Part shown: positions 60,994-64,000 of the stretch, one piece after another
Layout of the letters: each line of letters opens with the position of its first letter
Position numbering within the stretch: the first letter of the stretch is position 1
From: J014 sp964486055
GTDB taxonomy: Bacteria > Acidobacteriota > Blastocatellia > Pyrinomonadales > Pyrinomonadaceae
Direction of reading: 5' to 3'
NCBI GenBank assembly: GCA_964486055.1
Contig: CAZALE010000006.1
Coordinates: 124,001 to 188,000, forward strand
Length of the DNA stretch: 64,000 nucleotides
Position numbers and translations under genes: made by a program
The notes under the pieces: generated by a model
Told to the model about the DNA's origin: nothing
The model's database searches: none
Seen by the model: the letters and a program-made list of their open reading frames with translations, nothing else

Positions 60994-63900
60994 CTAGAAC
61001 TGCAACCTTATACCAAGCTGCATTTGGAAAACTGGTGTTCTAGAGAAGTTCCCGCCACGAGATGTTATGAGATTGCCGCTAGCATCTCTTATCTGGCGGA
61101 ATGTAGGATTCGTAACGCCTTCAAGACCGCAGTTTACGTTTCTGACGGCGCAGTAGAGTGTTTGGTTACCACCAAACTGAATGTTGGAATTGTTGAAGAG
61201 ATTGAAGAACTCAGTCGAGAATATAACTCTCCTGCGCTCAGCAAAGCGAAAACCTTTTTGGATTCTCAAATCCACCAGGTATTCATTACGATTCCTGAAA
61301 GCGTTTCTTTTGATTGGAATGCCAGGAACCAAGTATGGACGGTCGTTATTTATGCTATCAAGATTCACGTCAGAACCTATCAAAGCGTCCATTGGTAGTC
61401 CTGAGCGAAGACGAATAGCGCTAGAGATCTCAAAGCCATATGGTAGGAAAAAGACAGGACTTGCCACGAATTGATGCGTTCGGTCTAAGCGGGCTAAACC
61501 ATACTCTGATCTGAGGTCAAATGAATTATCGTAAAAAATACCAGTCGCATTTCTTTCATTGTCATCATCCGAGAGGTTGCGTGATAGTGTATAGTAAGCG
61601 TTTATATTAGCCCACTTACGAACAAAACGCATTCTGAAGGTTAAAGCGCGGAATAGAGATTTCGCTGATGATTCTCTAATCAGCAATCTCCCTATTTGTG
61701 GAACAGGGCGCAGAGATCTATTGAAACAAGGTCTTTGCGCTAAATTGCTGGTGCAGTTTGCGGGGTCTGGTGGCGGCAAGTTTATGTCTCGATTGCGTTC
61801 GAGATGAATAGTTTTTACGTGTGTGTAATCTATTCCTATGATCAGGTTAGGCAGAATTTCTTTTTCATAGCCAACACCAAATTGGAATGACTGCGGATTC
61901 TCAAAGTCATTCTGCATGGCAATTAGATTAGCACCAAATCCTGGAGGAGGTGTCTGAGTCCCTAATGCTTGAGCAATTTGCTGTAATTGTTGAGCAGATA
62001 GTGTTGGTAGATTATTAAGCGGGCGAGTATTTAAGTTAATCCCCAGAATCGCAAACTGTCTAAACAAGGTATTTGGGGTGCAAGATGCAGGGTTAGCAGT
62101 GCAGTTTGCCCCAGTTGCTTGCATTATAGCGACGTATTGAGGATTGTTTGCGAGAAATGTTGTTAAATTAAATCCCGCGGGAAGAGAGAAAGGCAATTGC
62201 ACAGAGACGTCACCTGGTGGGATGCGGAAGTTATTTACTGGAGCAGCAAGGACAAGAAGCGGAGTACGGGCGAAATATAAGCCACTGAATGCGCGTAGCA
62301 CAGATTTACCATCCCCACTTATATCCCATGCAAACCCAAGCCTGGGTCCAATTTGCCATTTGCTATCAGGAATTACGGTAGGATCTATCGAGCGACCTCC
62401 TAAAAGAGGAAATGATGCGCTCTTAATTAAATTGATTACGGCATCGTTTCCAGTCTCAGCAGAAGGATTAAATTGCTTTTCTATTCTTAGACCATAGTTA
62501 ATGGTGAATGTTGGCCTAATACGCCATGAATCCTGTCCATAAAAAGCCAATTCTCTTACTCGAAAAGCTGCTAGCAGGTTTCCAATTTGTTGATTGTAAA
62601 ATGAGTTTCCATCGAACCTACGGTCATTCGGATTAGTAGGATCTAAAGAAAGAATCTGAAGAGCGGTATTTCCGCTCACGCTGAACGAGTAGCTTCCAAA
62701 CTGATTGAAACCGAATTTCTGAAACGTGTAGATATCGCTGAATTCCGTTCCAACCTTGAAGGAATGATTTCCTTTTGTTATCGAGAGTGCCTCAACGAAT
62801 TGAATACGATTATCGTATTGATCGGTTGGCAGAAAGCTTCTGGTTCCATAAATACCAACTTGCGAGACAGTAACGAGCGGTGTCAATGCGTTTGCCTCAC
62901 GTGGACGTTCACCACGAGCATACTGGAAGCGAAACTCATTGAAAAGCGTTGAACTTAGGGCACTAGTAAACTGAGACACAAAAACATAGTTTCTGTCTCT
63001 CTCAGTTCCTTCATTAGATAACGCTGAATCGATTACAGGATTAAACAAGACTCCTGCATCTCCTACTGAAACACTATTTCTCCCAACCCCTCTATTCGCG
63101 CTGAATCTGAAGTTTATGGAGTTAGCGCTATTTATGTTCCAGTCAATTCGACCTAAGCCAAGCGCAGCATCATTTGTCAATTGATAACCAGTTTCAAGTG
63201 ATTTGAAATAGTCGTAGGCTTCCTGATTGGCAGAGGATCTGGTGATATTGCCGAGGCTAAATATGACATTTCTATCTGCTCTGAACCTCTGCTGTTCATA
63301 AGAGGCGAAATAGAAAAGCTTGTTCTTTATGAAAGGACCTCCAACGCTACCTCCAAACTGTTGCTGGGTCGGGGCGGCTACAACTTTTTGGTTGTTTTCC
63401 CTCTCTATGGCTTTGACGAATTTATGATTTACTGAGAGCTGTTCAGGTCTTAACAGATAAAACGCCGTCCCTCTCAATTGATTAGTGCCACTTTTGGTTA
63501 CTACATTGATTATACCGCCCGAGGAACGACCAAACTCGGCAGAATAACCAGCTGCAACGACTTGGAATTCTTTTATTGATTCTTGTGGAATCGTCGGAGC
63601 AAAGTTTGAGCGTTCGCCACCTCGAATTCCACCAAAAAATGGCTGATTGTAATCAACACCGTCGACATTAATATTGGCGTTAATGCCTCGTTGGCCAGCA
63701 AGTGAGATTTGGTTACGCTCAGTATCGATCTGAGCCGTAGGAGTAAGTAAAGCGAAGTCTTGGAATCTTCGTCCATTTATAGGTAGGTTTTGGATCGCGG
63801 TCTCACTTAAAACTGCGTCCGAAGTGCTTTGTGTGGTTTGGATGCTTTCAGCAGTCACTATAATCTCAGCAGCGACTTTGCCTACTCCTAGCACTAAATT

Positions 63901-64000
63901 AGCGTCAGTTATACGCCCAACTTGGACTTCAACCTTTAAAGAAGTTTCGTTGAAATTAGGTGCAGATGCTGAAACCTCGTATTCACCGGGCTTAAGCAAA
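60994..64000 (-). CDS. Oar-like TonB-dependent receptor (5' end outside window)
   Basis: At least 1001 aa; the frame is open to the right edge. The visible start LLKPGEYEVSASAPNFNETSLKVEV is the end of a regulatory-like beta domain, so about 60-100 residues with the signal peptide are missing. Plug: NLPINGRRFQDFALLTPTA, NINVDGVDYNQPFFGGIRGG, FQVVAAGYSAEFGRSSGGIINVVTKSGTNQLRGTAFYLLR. Barrel ends FSRTPVFQMQLGIRLQF. Very similar in layout to the receptor at 12.8-16.2 kb. Ligand unknown; such proteins are thought to import large or unusual substrates. Confidence 0.9.
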   Translation of the reverse strand, partial: LLKPGEYEVSASAPNFNETSLKVEVQVGRITDANLVLGVGKVAAEIIVTAESIQTTQSTSDAVLSETAIQNLPINGRRFQDFALLTPTAQIDTERNQISLAGQRGINANINVDGVDYNQPFFGGIRGGERSNFAPTIPQESIKEFQVVAAGYSAEFGRSSGGIINVVTKSGTNQLRGTAFYLLRPEQLSVNHKFVKAIERENNQKVVAAPTQQQFGGSVGGPFIKNKLFYFASYEQQRFRADRNVIFSLGNITRSSANQEAYDYFKSLETGYQLTNDAALGLGRIDWNINSANSINFRFSANRGVGRNSVSVGDAGVLFNPVIDSALSNEGTERDRNYVFVSQFTSALSSTLFNEFRFQYARGERPREANALTPLVTVSQVGIYGTRSFLPTDQYDNRIQFVEALSITKGNHSFKVGTEFSDIYTFQKFGFNQFGSYSFSVSGNTALQILSLDPTNPNDRRFDGNSFYNQQIGNLLAAFRVRELAFYGQDSWRIRPTFTINYGLRIEKQFNPSAETGNDAVINLIKSASFPLLGGRSIDPTVIPDSKWQIGPRLGFAWDISGDGKSVLRAFSGLYFARTPLLVLAAPVNNFRIPPGDVSVQLPFSLPAGFNLTTFLANNPQYVAIMQATGANCTANPASCTPNTLFRQFAILGINLNTRPLNNLPTLSAQQLQQIAQALGTQTPPPGFGANLIAMQNDFENPQSFQFGVGYEKEILPNLIIGIDYTHVKTIHLERNRDINLPPPDPANCTSNLAQRPCFNRSLRPVPQIGRLLIRESSAKSLFRALTFRMRFVRKWANINAYYTLSRNLSDDDNERNATGIFYDNSFDLRSEYGLARLDRTHQFVASPVFFLPYGFEISSAIRLRSGLPMDALIGSDVNLDSINNDRPYLVPGIPIKRNAFRNRNEYLVDLRIQKGFRFAERRRVIFSTEFFNLFNNSNIQFGGNQTLYCAVRNVNCGLEGVTNPTFRQIRDASGNLITSRGGNFSRTPVFQMQLGIRLQF

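Overview
The window looks like chromosomal DNA of a low-GC, Gram-negative member of the Acidobacteriota (class Blastocatellia is my best guess, moderate confidence). The reasons are several very large TonB-dependent receptors with an N-terminal carboxypeptidase-regulatory-like domain (Oar-like), a secreted protein of the 'VWFA-related Acidobacterial' type, a large membrane Ser/Thr kinase with an FHA partner protein, and many solitary metabolic genes in short operons. There are no rRNA genes, CRISPR arrays, transposases or prophage genes. One tRNA-Val(GAC) is present.

Layout. 1-4.8 kb: the proximal part of a minus-strand histidine operon, hisG-hisDC-hisB-hisH (hisH cut by the window edge), in which hisD and hisC are one continuous gene and HisB is the bifunctional type. 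4.8-5.6 kb: a compositionally different patch with one small membrane protein gene. 5.7-7.4 kb: an FHA/transmembrane/M15-like protein and the tRNA. 7.5-16.9 kb: a minus-strand lipid-type locus with a TetR regulator, an Oar-like receptor, a KASIII-like enzyme lacking two of its three catalytic residues, an acyl-CoA synthetase, an alpha/beta hydrolase, a MaoC hydratase and an MFS exporter; two matching palindromes lie before tetR and the receptor gene. 17-21.8 kb: a diguanylate cyclase with a perfect 26-bp palindrome before it, and a lytic transglycosylase. 21.9-30 kb: plus-strand genes paoA-paoB, murA, hinT, a TPR lipoprotein, a B12-binding mutase subunit, a P450, DUF72 and a TauE-like permease. 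30.2-35.4 kb: a TPR protein, the Ser/Thr kinase, a zinc-ribbon protein and the VWFA protein.

35.5-42.8 kb: a tightly packed seven-gene minus-strand operon: citryl-CoA-lyase-like, degenerate HD protein, MmgE/PrpD, LeuC, LeuD, a SucC-like ligase subunit carrying a C-terminal [4Fe-4S] ferredoxin-like motif, and a SucD-like subunit. I think this is the best candidate for an undescribed pathway: ATP- and CoA-dependent cleavage (or synthesis) of a citrate-, methylcitrate- or citramalate-like acid.

42.9-48.7 kb: two TonB-dependent receptors. 49-54 kb: rtcB, then glutaminyl cyclase, DsbA-like and BtuF-like genes, the last divergent from a VOC protein across a perfectly palindromic double -10 element. 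54-57.9 kb: molybdenum hydroxylase maturation genes (mocA-like, xdhC-like) and the large subunit paoC, whose small partners paoA and paoB are about 32 kb away. 58-64 kb: a methyltransferase, an ABHD18-like hydrolase, an SDR, a bidirectional terminator and a 5'-truncated Oar-like receptor.

Several genes have an extended -10 (TGA-TAAAAT) only 7-9 nt before the start codon, suggesting leaderless mRNAs are common here. All functional statements are from reading motifs; no database search was run.
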